Source of the DNA: Pseudomonas syringae KCTC 12500
Lineage (GTDB): Bacteria; Pseudomonadota; Gammaproteobacteria; Pseudomonadales; Pseudomonadaceae
Direction: 5' to 3'
DNA: 64,000 nt
Assembly: GCF_000507185.2 (NCBI RefSeq)
Contig: NZ_AYTM02000002.1
Span: 2,960,001 to 3,024,000, forward strand
A program made the translations under genes and the position numbers. The notes under the pieces are model-generated. The model was not told the DNA's origin and ran no database searches. It was given only the letters and a program-made list of their open reading frames with translations. This document shows positions 56,901 to 64,000 of this stretch, piece by piece; within the stretch, counting starts at the first letter, position 1; every line of letters begins with the position of its first letter.

Positions 56901-59900
56901 CGCCCAGTCCTTTCAGACCCACCAGCAAATCGCTGCCTGCACCGAGGCCGTTGAACAGTGCCGACAGCATGTAGTTCGTGGCGCGCTCCCGGTCGCCTGC
57001 GCTCAGCGCTGCCAGTGCCTGCCCGCTGTCATGCAATGAAACCAGACTGCCCACCGCAAAGCTTGCCGGCGGAAAGGGCAGGGTCAGGGCCGTGGCAATG
57101 ATTTCGACACTGACCCAGATCAGCTTGGCCAGCATGTCGTGGCGGCCGCTGGTGGTTTCTTCCACATCGCGCAACCTGCGCTCCAGCGGCCGGTTGAAGC
57201 AGGTATCGGCAACGTCTGAAATGAATGCCCTGGGGATGGCCGGAGGCTTGTTGGCGTTGCCCTTCTGCATGTCCCGCAGGAAGAACGACAGGGTGCGGCG
57301 TGCCTTGATGCGGCAGCGATCCTTGTAGTAATCGATCATCCCTTCACTATCCAGCGAGCTCACGAAATCGCTGAACAAACGGAATTCGATACCGTCAGGT
57401 GCCTGCGGCGTATAAAGCAGCGCGGCGTGACGGATCTGCGTCGGCAAAATGATCAGGCAACCCTGAACGGTTTCGATGTGGGTCAGCAGCGGGCTGGGGA
57501 TAACCAGTTGATCGACATCGGTCAGTCCCGAGGCGATCAGGGGTTTATCCACGTGTATTTGCAGGGGGTAAAGGGGGAAGCGCTCCCGTGAGGCCGAGTC
57601 GCTCAGGTGTGCGTTATCCAGTGATTGCTTGAGCCAGACATACTGCGCAGGCTCGACATGACCTTTCAGCAGGCTGCGCAGCGCAGCCGCCTTCATCTGC
57701 AGTTGGGTGATCATGACGCTGTACTGGCGACGGTAGGCATAGCCATCGTTTTCGCTGTTCAGCAGGGTGTTTCTGATCAGCGCAATGTACTCGTCCGCCA
57801 GCCACTGGCCACGCACCGAGCCTGCAACAGCTGCGGGTGACAGCGCGCTCAGGTCGATACCCTCCGGGCCGCTGAACGTGGCGTCGGTGGCTGCTGACGT
57901 GCGCAAGGGGTCGATGCTGTCGTTGTAGCCTTTGAGCAGCATGTCGGTGTAGGTCAGCGTTTCGCGCTCGCTGGTGATCACGATCAGGTCAGGGTCTACC
58001 GTGCCGGCAGGGACACCCAGCAGTTTGCCGATCTGCTGGCTGGCACGCTGGTGTACGTAGTCCTGGAACGGCTGAACCCTGGTGTGCGGCTGGGCCTGAT
58101 AGTTGCCGAGGGCGCCCTCGATGGCGTGTTCAACGGCGAGTAATTCCCGGCGCTGGGCGCGGCTGGCGCGCAGGTACCAGTCCGGGGTATGGCGGGCCTG
58201 TTCGGAGAGCAATACGCGAGTCTGTTCGTCGGTAAAACTGCGCAATGCCGTCTCGCAATCGGGGTGATCGATGAACTGCAGAAATTCCTTTGCAGGCTGG
58301 GGTTTCTCGCGGAGGGCCGTCAGTTGCGCGTCCAGTTCCGGGCGCGCAGTGACCTCTACCTGATCGAGCAGCCAGGTAGTCATTGTGGGCGATGCGGTCC
58401 AGCCAATCACCTCATGCAGCAGTTGGGTTTGGGTGTCGAAAGCCTTGAAATACTGGTGTCCGGGCGCCTCGCTGGCGAACATGATCAGCCGTTGCGTCTG
58501 GCCTTGAGCATTCTGCTTGCGAAACACCAGCAATCTGGCCATCACGTTGCGGTCGTTCAGTTTGATCTGCTGCACGCGCATCGTGGGATCAGGCGCACTC
58601 TCTGGCGTGCTGGTCAGCGCTGCGACAATGGCAAAATCCTCGGGCTGGATATGCCCCTGCATCTTCGCCGCCCAGCCCAGCGTAGTCAGTCGGGTCCGCG
58701 CCAGTGCGCGCAGCATCTGTTGATTGTGTTCCTGCTGATAGGCCTCGCGTTGAAACGTGGCAAACACCGCGCGCAGGTTGAGCTCATCAATCACGCCTGC
58801 AAGGTAGGCCGGGGTCAAGGCCGAGTAGGCGGCGTCCAGCGGCTGGCCATCGAGGGTGATGAGCGTCTGGTCGAGGAAGTCCGAGCCTGCTGTCTCGTCA
58901 CCCGGATGCAGGCCATAGAGCGCCAGTTCGGTCAGCGGCAGCGTCACGCGGTAGGTCTCGCTCGTCGCTGGCAGCGTGCGACGGGTGTCGATGGTCAAGG
59001 CCCGCGGGTCCAGATCCTCGCCCAGATCATTGGCCAGGCGCGTGCGCAACTGCATTTCGGCAAACTGCTCCGGGGAAGCTGCGCCGCCCAGTACGCTCAG
59101 CATCGCAGCATGTGCCGCGTCGTAGCGTTGCAGGTGCAAGGCATAGGTCTGCAGGTCAGCCGCGCTGGCGATCTTCATCCATTCGGGCAAGTCTCGCTGG
59201 TATTGACGTTGTCTGTTGCTCAGTTCCCGCAGTTCAAGCATGGCGGCGGGGCCCAGCAGGCCAGGCATGTCGATGGCCTGCTGGATCAGCGACTGACGCT
59301 TGAGCCGATCCTCCGTGCCCGGCTGTTCGCAGGCGTAACGGATGTCGTTGCGCTGCTTGTTCAGCAACCGGTCGAACGCGTGCTTGAACGGTGCCGTGGT
59401 AACGGGCTGCAGTTGCACGTCGGCAGCGGTGAAGGGCTCCAGGTACAGGTCGGCGTCCTGAACTATCTCGGCCAGCCGCTCCTGATGCTGTCGTTGCGCG
59501 TTGCCGAGCAGCGTATCGCGCAACGTTGGCGTGTTGAGCCACTGCGCAAGTGTTTCGAGCAGCATGGCCTGTGTGGCAAAACCGGTGATGCCGAGACCTG
59601 GCAGCATCAATAACGTGCGCCCCTGATCCTGGGAAATCACCAGTACGCCGGCCATTTCAATCTGTTCGTCATCATGCAGCTGCACCCACAGCGTCGAGCA
59701 GGCGAGCGCCGGGCCGTGCGCCTGCTCGGGTGACTCGGGCAAACAGGCCAGGTAGACACTGTCGAGATCGCGCTCATGAACCCTGACGCGGGCTTCGTCA
59801 AGCATGGCCCGTTGCAAGGCCGGTACCAGGCGGTCGCGACGGCTTTCACCGGTTTCGCCCGGGTCCGTCCAGTAGTCGTCGATCTGTTGCAACAGGCTGA

Positions 59901-60120
59901 AGATTTCCAGTTCGCGCTCGGACACGTCAGCGCCGGTGAGTGCGCTTAGCAAGGCTTCGCCAGCCTGGGGCAATGCGTTTAGCTCCCTGGCCAGAAGGGT
60001 GCGCAGTTCGTCGAGCCTTTTCAGCGCTGCGGACGCGTCAGGCCAAGTATCGCCGGGCGTCATCGGCACAGGGCTCGGCGTTGAAAGGGTGAAATCCAGA
60101 GAGAGTGGTGTATGTGTCAT
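53995..60120 (-). CDS. Giant DUF6543-type toxin with tandem ChaN/Tiki (RtxA/RRSP-like) C-terminal domains
   Basis: 2041 residues, no signal peptide. Residues about 1-1000 are the long N-terminal dermonecrotic-type region, followed by a hydrophobic stretch (IIATALTLPFPPASFAVGSL near 1040). The linker module shared with the other two toxins begins GVHAINGKYYIQL at 1192 and includes NPFAFFGKQPVRL. Two copies of a roughly 370-residue unit follow, each with PPRPTLPA, then an EreA/ChaN/Tiki-type fold. Copy 2 has intact IGESH (E1748, H1750) and VGNSH (H1890). Copy 1 reads FSEAP (E1378, P1380) and lacks the last His. RRSP of Vibrio MARTX toxins, a Ras/Rap1 peptidase, has this E-x-H...H pattern. The ATG has GGA 9 bases upstream. 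Opposite strand to the flanking LPS genes. Confidence 0.8.
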   Translation of the reverse strand: MTHTPLSLDFTLSTPSPVPMTPGDTWPDASAALKRLDELRTLLARELNALPQAGEALLSALTGADVSERELEIFSLLQQIDDYWTDPGETGESRRDRLVPALQRAMLDEARVRVHERDLDSVYLACLPESPEQAHGPALACSTLWVQLHDDEQIEMAGVLVISQDQGRTLLMLPGLGITGFATQAMLLETLAQWLNTPTLRDTLLGNAQRQHQERLAEIVQDADLYLEPFTAADVQLQPVTTAPFKHAFDRLLNKQRNDIRYACEQPGTEDRLKRQSLIQQAIDMPGLLGPAAMLELRELSNRQRQYQRDLPEWMKIASAADLQTYALHLQRYDAAHAAMLSVLGGAASPEQFAEMQLRTRLANDLGEDLDPRALTIDTRRTLPATSETYRVTLPLTELALYGLHPGDETAGSDFLDQTLITLDGQPLDAAYSALTPAYLAGVIDELNLRAVFATFQREAYQQEHNQQMLRALARTRLTTLGWAAKMQGHIQPEDFAIVAALTSTPESAPDPTMRVQQIKLNDRNVMARLLVFRKQNAQGQTQRLIMFASEAPGHQYFKAFDTQTQLLHEVIGWTASPTMTTWLLDQVEVTARPELDAQLTALREKPQPAKEFLQFIDHPDCETALRSFTDEQTRVLLSEQARHTPDWYLRASRAQRRELLAVEHAIEGALGNYQAQPHTRVQPFQDYVHQRASQQIGKLLGVPAGTVDPDLIVITSERETLTYTDMLLKGYNDSIDPLRTSAATDATFSGPEGIDLSALSPAAVAGSVRGQWLADEYIALIRNTLLNSENDGYAYRRQYSVMITQLQMKAAALRSLLKGHVEPAQYVWLKQSLDNAHLSDSASRERFPLYPLQIHVDKPLIASGLTDVDQLVIPSPLLTHIETVQGCLIILPTQIRHAALLYTPQAPDGIEFRLFSDFVSSLDSEGMIDYYKDRCRIKARRTLSFFLRDMQKGNANKPPAIPRAFISDVADTCFNRPLERRLRDVEETTSGRHDMLAKLIWVSVEIIATALTLPFPPASFAVGSLVSLHDSGQALAALSAGDRERATNYMLSALFNGLGAGSDLLVGLKGLGVLHQLENGQHSTPVLRSFQRQPSLPRYEDLYPVELQEQVFLLGKPNVHGHAAVFQASHVASAPPLATGQFAARDIGGAWQPLLPLPPTAQRAPSGLRIDLAVDISLENVPRIAEGHAKGVHAINGKYYIQLSDQAFEVQYDAYWRYWQIIDPANPFAFFGKQPVRLNDQGQWLLVERQRLRGGGLDTPGTYRPLPEEASASSSSLNTLSDYEMPSGMRAHLDIVINKEVFDPTGAGLEVYFETYFTEVRQTFTARREQLYQDAQAFFARFTPPPRPTLPAYGLPGSVDTLIKHIFSHSSGLVFSEAPKSVASKRLLLLNMPLLAEQRVEVLYIEHLLTDKHLRKLARYRQLGKKSRSGSHELKYYLQEANRGALNNASSEFDYYHLIKAAHLYGIEVRPFSSSISYPFLGHSVLAAADDPTAAMKMSNFFGHRLISHDIEPASAKRWVALLDQKLATTHDQVPGIAEMQGAVSVHVKDIPAGRPTRIRQGASGAHEHTPTRCDFSIAFADPTLPAKPLPPATALDNLLIRELGDPTAVAEGERWAGEYGFVLDENDTWLRVDPDDWSVDRPMTAIQQSLTDATYEMPLETRATLHNLANFEKKGLDMEYFFEDIELDTVRNTFDLLRKNLQQDAARISSAQLPPRPTLPAIAPQTSTAGLLETLYRHAEGLVIGESHASVASKKLIIDNLPLLSQQNVKTLYMEHLLSDLHQADLDRFLETGQMSKTLLHDLKTLDRGHHTDPDGIYTFERLIIGARQQGLEIRAIDCASSYHLKGIAGEQSITRQQMMNYFASRTIRRHQEVMGSHKWIALVGNSHSNTYQGVVPGVAELQGGIGLRVVDVTQGHSRGITLDPGELVSGGITDDKVYIKADYRVEMEVLRSQPVRLPSIENRLSRPGMFLVQEGEGNLPTIIHRARDTWIHHTPVLRNAEGKLYIERLRWPRIHLKPFDDIDALVAALEAMNLTRIT

Positions 60121-60421
60121 GACAGGCTTTCCATTGCGCCAGGCGCTGAGGTTTGATCGACGGCCTTGGGGGCTGCGACTAAAGGCCTCAATTAATCAGA
60201 TGCAACGGGCAGCAACGCCGTAGATAAATATGCTGCGTGGCGAAAGAGACGTTTCGTACACCGTCTGGCGGGCCGCCTTGGGTGACATTTCAGCGCGTCG
60301 AGCCAATCGTTGGTCATTACGCTATAATCCCGCCCTTTAGCTGCCCTCAGCCCGCTGTGCGGGGGCACACCTTTTCTCGGGCGCCCTGCGCCTGCATGCA
60401 GACTAAAGAGGCTAGACACTA
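60121..60421 (+). promoter_or_regulatory. Divergent promoter region of the giant toxin and wapO
   Basis: A consensus -10 TATAAT lies at 60323-60328; no good -35 is visible 17 bp upstream. A GC-rich hairpin (GCCCGC-TGT-GCGGGGGC, around 60349-60366) lies in the leader. GAGG occurs 10 bases before the GTG of wapO. It implies that wapO and downstream genes have their own promoter. Confidence 0.45.
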
Positions 60422-62179
60422 GTGGCATTGACGATCCTTGGCCTGTCCGGCGCCCTTAGCCATGATCCTTCCGCAGCGCTTTACATCGACGGCAAGCTGA
60501 TTGCCGCGGCCGAAGAAGAGCGCTTCGTTCGTGACAAGCACGCAAAGAACCGCATGCCCTACGAGTCGGCGAAGTTCTGTCTGGAACAGGCAGGCATCAA
60601 GCCTTCGGACGTCGACGTGGTCGCGATTCCGTTCGCCCCGATCAGCCTGTTCGGCAAGGCCCGCTGGCATTACGCCAAGCGTTACTGGTACGCGCCGGAT
60701 CGCGCCCTCGATGCGCTGCTGATGGGCAACCGCCGTTACAAGCGCTACCGCAACAAGATTGTCTGGTGCCTCGAACAACTGGGCTTCGATCCGAAGAAGA
60801 TCAAGATCGAGCCGGTCGAGCACCACCTGGCCCACGCTTCCAGCGCCTACCACTGCTCCGGTTTCACCGAGAAAACCGCGATCATGGGCATCGACGGCAA
60901 GGGTGAGTACGCCACGACCTTCTTCGGCTATGGCGAAAACGGCAAGATCCACAAGATCAAGGAATTCTTCGATCCGGACTCGCTGGGCGGCCTGTACGGC
61001 GCGATTACCGAGTTCCTCGGTTTCGAGATGCTCGATGGCGAATTCAAGGTCATGGGCATGGCGCCGTACGGCGATGCCAGCAAGTATGACTTTTCGCGTC
61101 TGGCGACCTTCGAGAATGGCGAACTGGTCATCAATACCGAGCTGGCCAACGTCATCGGCCTGCGTCGCTACAAAGAGAACGGCAAGGGCTTCTACTTCTC
61201 GCCGAAGCTGATCGAATGGCTCGGCCCGAAACGCGTTGGCGACGTGGCCGACGAACCCTATATTCATTACGCGGCGAGCATGCAGGCGCTGTTCGAAAAG
61301 CTCGCGCTGCAGATGATGGATCACTACCTGGGCGACATCCTCAAGGAGACCGGCAAGATCGCTTTCGCCGGTGGCTGTGCGCTGAACGTCAAACTGAACC
61401 AGCGCATCATCGCCCGCCCTGAAGTCAAAGAGCTGTTCGTGCAGCCTGCGTCCGGCGATGCGGGTACGGCGGTGGGTGCTGCGGCTTATGTATCGCACGC
61501 CCGCGGTGTGCCGGTCGAGAAGATGGAACACGTCTACCTCGGCCCTGCGTACAGCAACGAAGACGTGATCGCGGCCTGTGCCCGTCACCCGAGCAAGCCG
61601 GTCTGGCGCCAGATCGACAACACGCCGGAGCGGATTGCCGAGATCATGGTCAAGGGCAACCCGGTTGCCTGGTTCCAGGGGCGCATGGAGTTCGGTCCGC
61701 GCGCGCTGGGCGGTCGTTCCATCATCGGTTGCCCGAGCGTCACCGGCGTGGCCGACCGCATCAACCATCAGATCAAGTTCCGCGAGCGCTGGAGGCCTTT
61801 CTGCCCGTCGATGCTCGACACCGTCGCCCCGCAGATGATCAAGATCGATCACCCGGCGCCGTTCATGACCTTCACCTTCGAAGTGGCCGAAGAGTGGAAA
61901 ACCCGCGTTCCGGAAGTCGTCCATGAAGATGGCACCTCCCGTGCTCAGGTGCTCAAGCGCGAATACAACCCGCGTTACTACGACATGATGAAAGCGCTGG
62001 AAAACCTGACCGGCAATGGCGTGTCCCTGAACACCTCGCTGAACCGCCGTGGCGAACCGATGATCTGCTCGCCGACCGATGCGCTGAACATGTTCTTCGG
62101 CTCGGACCTCGAGTACCTGATCATGGAAGACATCCTGGTGGTCAAAGAGGGCGTCGAGGCTTATGACACGCTCGGTTGA
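60422..62179 (+). CDS. wapO: LPS core carbamoyltransferase WapO (NodU/TobZ family)
   Basis: 585 residues. It transfers a carbamoyl group to heptose II of the LPS core in P. aeruginosa (PA5005). The N-terminal YrdC-like/ASKHA region has GLSGALSHDPSAAL, AAEEERFVRDKHAKNRMP and EHHLAHASSAYHCSGF; the C-terminal part has AFAGGCALNVKLNQRI near 315 and EFGPRALGGRSIIGCPS near 420, all standard for the family. The start is GTG at 60422. It overlaps the glycosyltransferase gene by 17 bp. Confidence 0.93.
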   Translation: MALTILGLSGALSHDPSAALYIDGKLIAAAEEERFVRDKHAKNRMPYESAKFCLEQAGIKPSDVDVVAIPFAPISLFGKARWHYAKRYWYAPDRALDALLMGNRRYKRYRNKIVWCLEQLGFDPKKIKIEPVEHHLAHASSAYHCSGFTEKTAIMGIDGKGEYATTFFGYGENGKIHKIKEFFDPDSLGGLYGAITEFLGFEMLDGEFKVMGMAPYGDASKYDFSRLATFENGELVINTELANVIGLRRYKENGKGFYFSPKLIEWLGPKRVGDVADEPYIHYAASMQALFEKLALQMMDHYLGDILKETGKIAFAGGCALNVKLNQRIIARPEVKELFVQPASGDAGTAVGAAAYVSHARGVPVEKMEHVYLGPAYSNEDVIAACARHPSKPVWRQIDNTPERIAEIMVKGNPVAWFQGRMEFGPRALGGRSIIGCPSVTGVADRINHQIKFRERWRPFCPSMLDTVAPQMIKIDHPAPFMTFTFEVAEEWKTRVPEVVHEDGTSRAQVLKREYNPRYYDMMKALENLTGNGVSLNTSLNRRGEPMICSPTDALNMFFGSDLEYLIMEDILVVKEGVEAYDTLG

Positions 62180-63293
62180 ACGACACGTACTGCAGTTCTG
62201 TCACGGCTATGACGGGCCGTTTCTGGACTGCGCGCGGCAATACGCCAGCCTGTTCGCCGGCAAGGGCTATCGCGTAACGACAGTGTTTCTGACCGGTGCC
62301 GCCGATCCGGATGTCGTGGCTGACTGCGGTTCGGACGAAGTGCTGTTCATGGAGTACAGCTCCAGTGCCATTCGTGGCCTGAAGCTGGGCGCCATCCGCG
62401 ACCTGCGCAAGATCGCCGCGACGCGCTCGTTCAGCTTTTGCATCGCGCACCGCTTCAAGCCGGTGTACATCGCCCTGCTGGCAACGAAGCTGCCGGTGAT
62501 CGGTGTGCATCATGCGTTCGGCGATTACCACCGGCGCAGTCGCAAGCTGTTCGCCAACCTGTTTCGTAAGCGCCTGAGCCTGCTGGGGGTTTCCGACGCG
62601 GTTCGCGACGACATGCGCAGCAGCCTGCCCAAGTGGCCGGCCGAGCGCATTCAGACCCTGTACAACCGGATCGATGTCGAGCAACTGCAGGGCAGTCAGT
62701 TTTCCGCTGAAGATGCCCGCGCAGAGCTGGGCCTTTCGGCGTCGGCCTGGATCGTCGCCAATGTCGGTCGCCTGCATCCCGACAAGGATCAGGCCACGCT
62801 GTTGCGCGGTTTTGCCGAAGCGCTGCCCGATCTTCCCGAGAACAGCCAACTGGTGATTCTCGGCAAGGGTCGCCTGGAAGAAGACCTCAAGGCACTGGCG
62901 CTGGAGCTGGGCATCGGCCCGCAGGTGCTGTTCCTCGGCCAGGTGCCTGACGCGCGCCGCTACTTCAAGGCCTTCGACGTGTTCGCCTTGAGCTCGGACC
63001 ACGAACCGTTCGGCATGGTCCTGCTGGAAGCGATGGTCGCCGGTGTCCCGTTGGTTGCAACCTCATGCGGCGGCGCGAAGGAAGTGGTCGAAGACGTTGG
63101 CCTGCTGTTTCCGCTCGGTGATGTGCACAGCCTGGCACACGGCCTGGTGCATATGGCCGGCCTCGATGCCGAACAACGTCAGGATTGTGCCGAGCGCATG
63201 CTGTTGCGCTTGCGCGAACGTTTTTCCGATCACGCTGTGCGTAATGTCTTCTGGCGTCTGCCGCAAGTCTCCAGCCTGACAGCGGGGGCCTGA
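62163..63293 (+). CDS. wapH: LPS core glycosyltransferase, GT4 family (WapH-like)
   Basis: 376 residues, GT-B fold. The donor half has VANVGRLHPDKDQATLLRGF near 198, LVILGKGRLEEDL, and the E-x7-E motif EPFGMVLLE near 283. It adds an outer-core hexose; by position it matches P. aeruginosa PA5004 (wapH). The exact sugar cannot be told. It starts inside wapO (17-bp overlap) and its TGA overlaps the mig-14 ATG by one base. Confidence 0.85.
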   Translation: MTRSVERHVLQFCHGYDGPFLDCARQYASLFAGKGYRVTTVFLTGAADPDVVADCGSDEVLFMEYSSSAIRGLKLGAIRDLRKIAATRSFSFCIAHRFKPVYIALLATKLPVIGVHHAFGDYHRRSRKLFANLFRKRLSLLGVSDAVRDDMRSSLPKWPAERIQTLYNRIDVEQLQGSQFSAEDARAELGLSASAWIVANVGRLHPDKDQATLLRGFAEALPDLPENSQLVILGKGRLEEDLKALALELGIGPQVLFLGQVPDARRYFKAFDVFALSSDHEPFGMVLLEAMVAGVPLVATSCGGAKEVVEDVGLLFPLGDVHSLAHGLVHMAGLDAEQRQDCAERMLLRLRERFSDHAVRNVFWRLPQVSSLTAGA

Positions 63294-64000
63294 TGCTCAA
63301 TCGATTCAAGGGCTGGCGCGAGCGTGGCTGGGTGCAGATCGATGCGGCTGCCTACGAGCAGGCCTGGCAGCGGTTTGGCGGCAGCGTCGCCACTCATCCG
63401 CTGGTGGTCGCGCGTCTGTCGGCATTTTCCGGCATCGCTGTGCGTTACCTGGCCTGGGAGCAGGGCGGTGAAGTGAAGGCGGCGATTGCCACCTGGGGGC
63501 GCTCGCTGGCGCTGTCCAAGGACGAGCTCAAGCGCCACGGCAAGAAAGGGTTGTTCGACCTGGGTAATGCCGAGCTGATTCTGCCGGTGGCCAACGATAT
63601 CGAGGTGCCGGTCCGGCACCGGGCCCGCTATGTGTCGTCGCTCAACGAAGGCCGCATCAGTACCTTCAAGCCACAGACCGAATCCTTGGCGATGGCGCGT
63701 ACGCCTGAAGAGCTGTCCAAGAAATTTCGTTACAACCAGCGTCGTGAGCTTCGCTTGCTGGAAGAGGCTGGCGGGACGGTAAGGCCTGTCAGCGAGTTCA
63801 GTAGCGCCGAGCTGGCAAGTATGTACTGCGATCTGTTTCAGCGGCGCTGGGGCTTCGAGGCGACCGGTGCCCGGCACAAGGCCGAGGTCATTGAGCTGTT
63901 GCGCGAGCTGCTGATCGGTTCGGTGGTGTTTCTCAACGATGCGCCTATTGCCATTCAACTGGTGTATCGCGTCGAAGCGCCGCAGTGGGTCAGCATCGAG
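63293..64000 (+). CDS. Mig-14 family protein, 3' end beyond the window
   Basis: 236 residues are visible of a family of about 300. The segment LNRFKGWRERGWVQIDAAAY starts the protein; KKFRYNQRRELRLLEEAGG near 145 and MYCDLFQRRWGF near 180 resemble the GNAT/FemAB-like fold. Mig-14 aids resistance to cationic antimicrobial peptides in Salmonella and P. aeruginosa (PA5003, also directly after wapH). It belongs to the same coupled operon. Confidence 0.85.
   Translation, partial: MLNRFKGWRERGWVQIDAAAYEQAWQRFGGSVATHPLVVARLSAFSGIAVRYLAWEQGGEVKAAIATWGRSLALSKDELKRHGKKGLFDLGNAELILPVANDIEVPVRHRARYVSSLNEGRISTFKPQTESLAMARTPEELSKKFRYNQRRELRLLEEAGGTVRPVSEFSSAELASMYCDLFQRRWGFEATGARHKAEVIELLRELLIGSVVFLNDAPIAIQLVYRVEAPQWVSIE

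Noticed and set aside
58189..59613. A 474-codon frame opposite the giant toxin gene
   Set aside because: Antisense shadow; the minus-strand protein carries the conserved modules.
53868..60421. The giant toxin as a transposon
   Set aside because: No transposase, terminal inverted repeats or target duplication were found at its edges; only a repeat element on one side.

Overview
The window looks like chromosomal DNA of a fluorescent Pseudomonas, most likely the P. syringae group. The reasons are high GC, the Pseudomonas-specific LPS core gene order (waaF-waaC-waaG-waaP-wapP-...-wapO-wapH-mig-14), Pseudomonas-type REP elements, and divergent putA/putP. The species call is inference from gene content. 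No rRNA, tRNA, CRISPR array, transposase or integrase was seen.

Layout. 1-1446 is the start of selO (minus strand, last few codons cut off). 1585-8657 is a 5-oxoproline-type catabolic cluster: a divergent GntR repressor, an NRAMP-like carrier, pxpA, a DUF1445 hydro-lyase, a pxpB-pxpC fusion and a biotin carboxylase-BCCP fusion. 8723-13893 (minus) pairs an NhaP2-like K+/H+ antiporter with a large MscS-family channel. 14143-20031 carries two large tandem toxin genes. 20054-27981 holds an acyl-CoA dehydrogenase, putA and putP. 28065-38659 is mixed housekeeping: a PL7 alginate lyase, a REC-PAS-GGDEF-EAL protein, a YgjP-like metallopeptidase, a small HTH protein, an ElaA-type acetyltransferase, a periplasmic binding protein, YccS, a BaiN/HI0933-type flavoprotein and DbpA. 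38978-43412 is aceE-aceF, divergent from glnE (43797-46754). 46884-64000 is the LPS inner-core locus.

The most striking content is a trio of large proteins without signal peptides (14143-17274, 17410-20031 and, on the other strand, 53995-60120). They share a long N-terminal region of the kind called DUF6543 or dermonecrotic-toxin-like in pseudomonads, a hydrophobic stretch and a short conserved linker module. Their C-terminal effectors differ: a TcdA/TcdB-type glycosyltransferase with the D-x2-R-x12-D-x-D signature, an R-S-E class ADP-ribosyltransferase, and two tandem ChaN/Tiki-like (RtxA/RRSP-like) domains of which the first has lost its histidines. The third gene sits inside the otherwise tightly overlapping LPS core locus, between the wapQ-like gene and wapO. 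None has an adjacent immunity-like gene, which suggests eukaryotic targets. The first gene also has its Shine-Dalgarno sequence inside a potential stem.

Regulatory sites read from sequence include FadR-type palindromes in front of the pxp cluster and in front of aceE (two copies 52 bp apart), clustered GTTGCA/TGCAAC PutA-type operators between putA and putP, a strong sigma-70-like promoter with a leader hairpin for the alginate lyase, and several intrinsic terminators.
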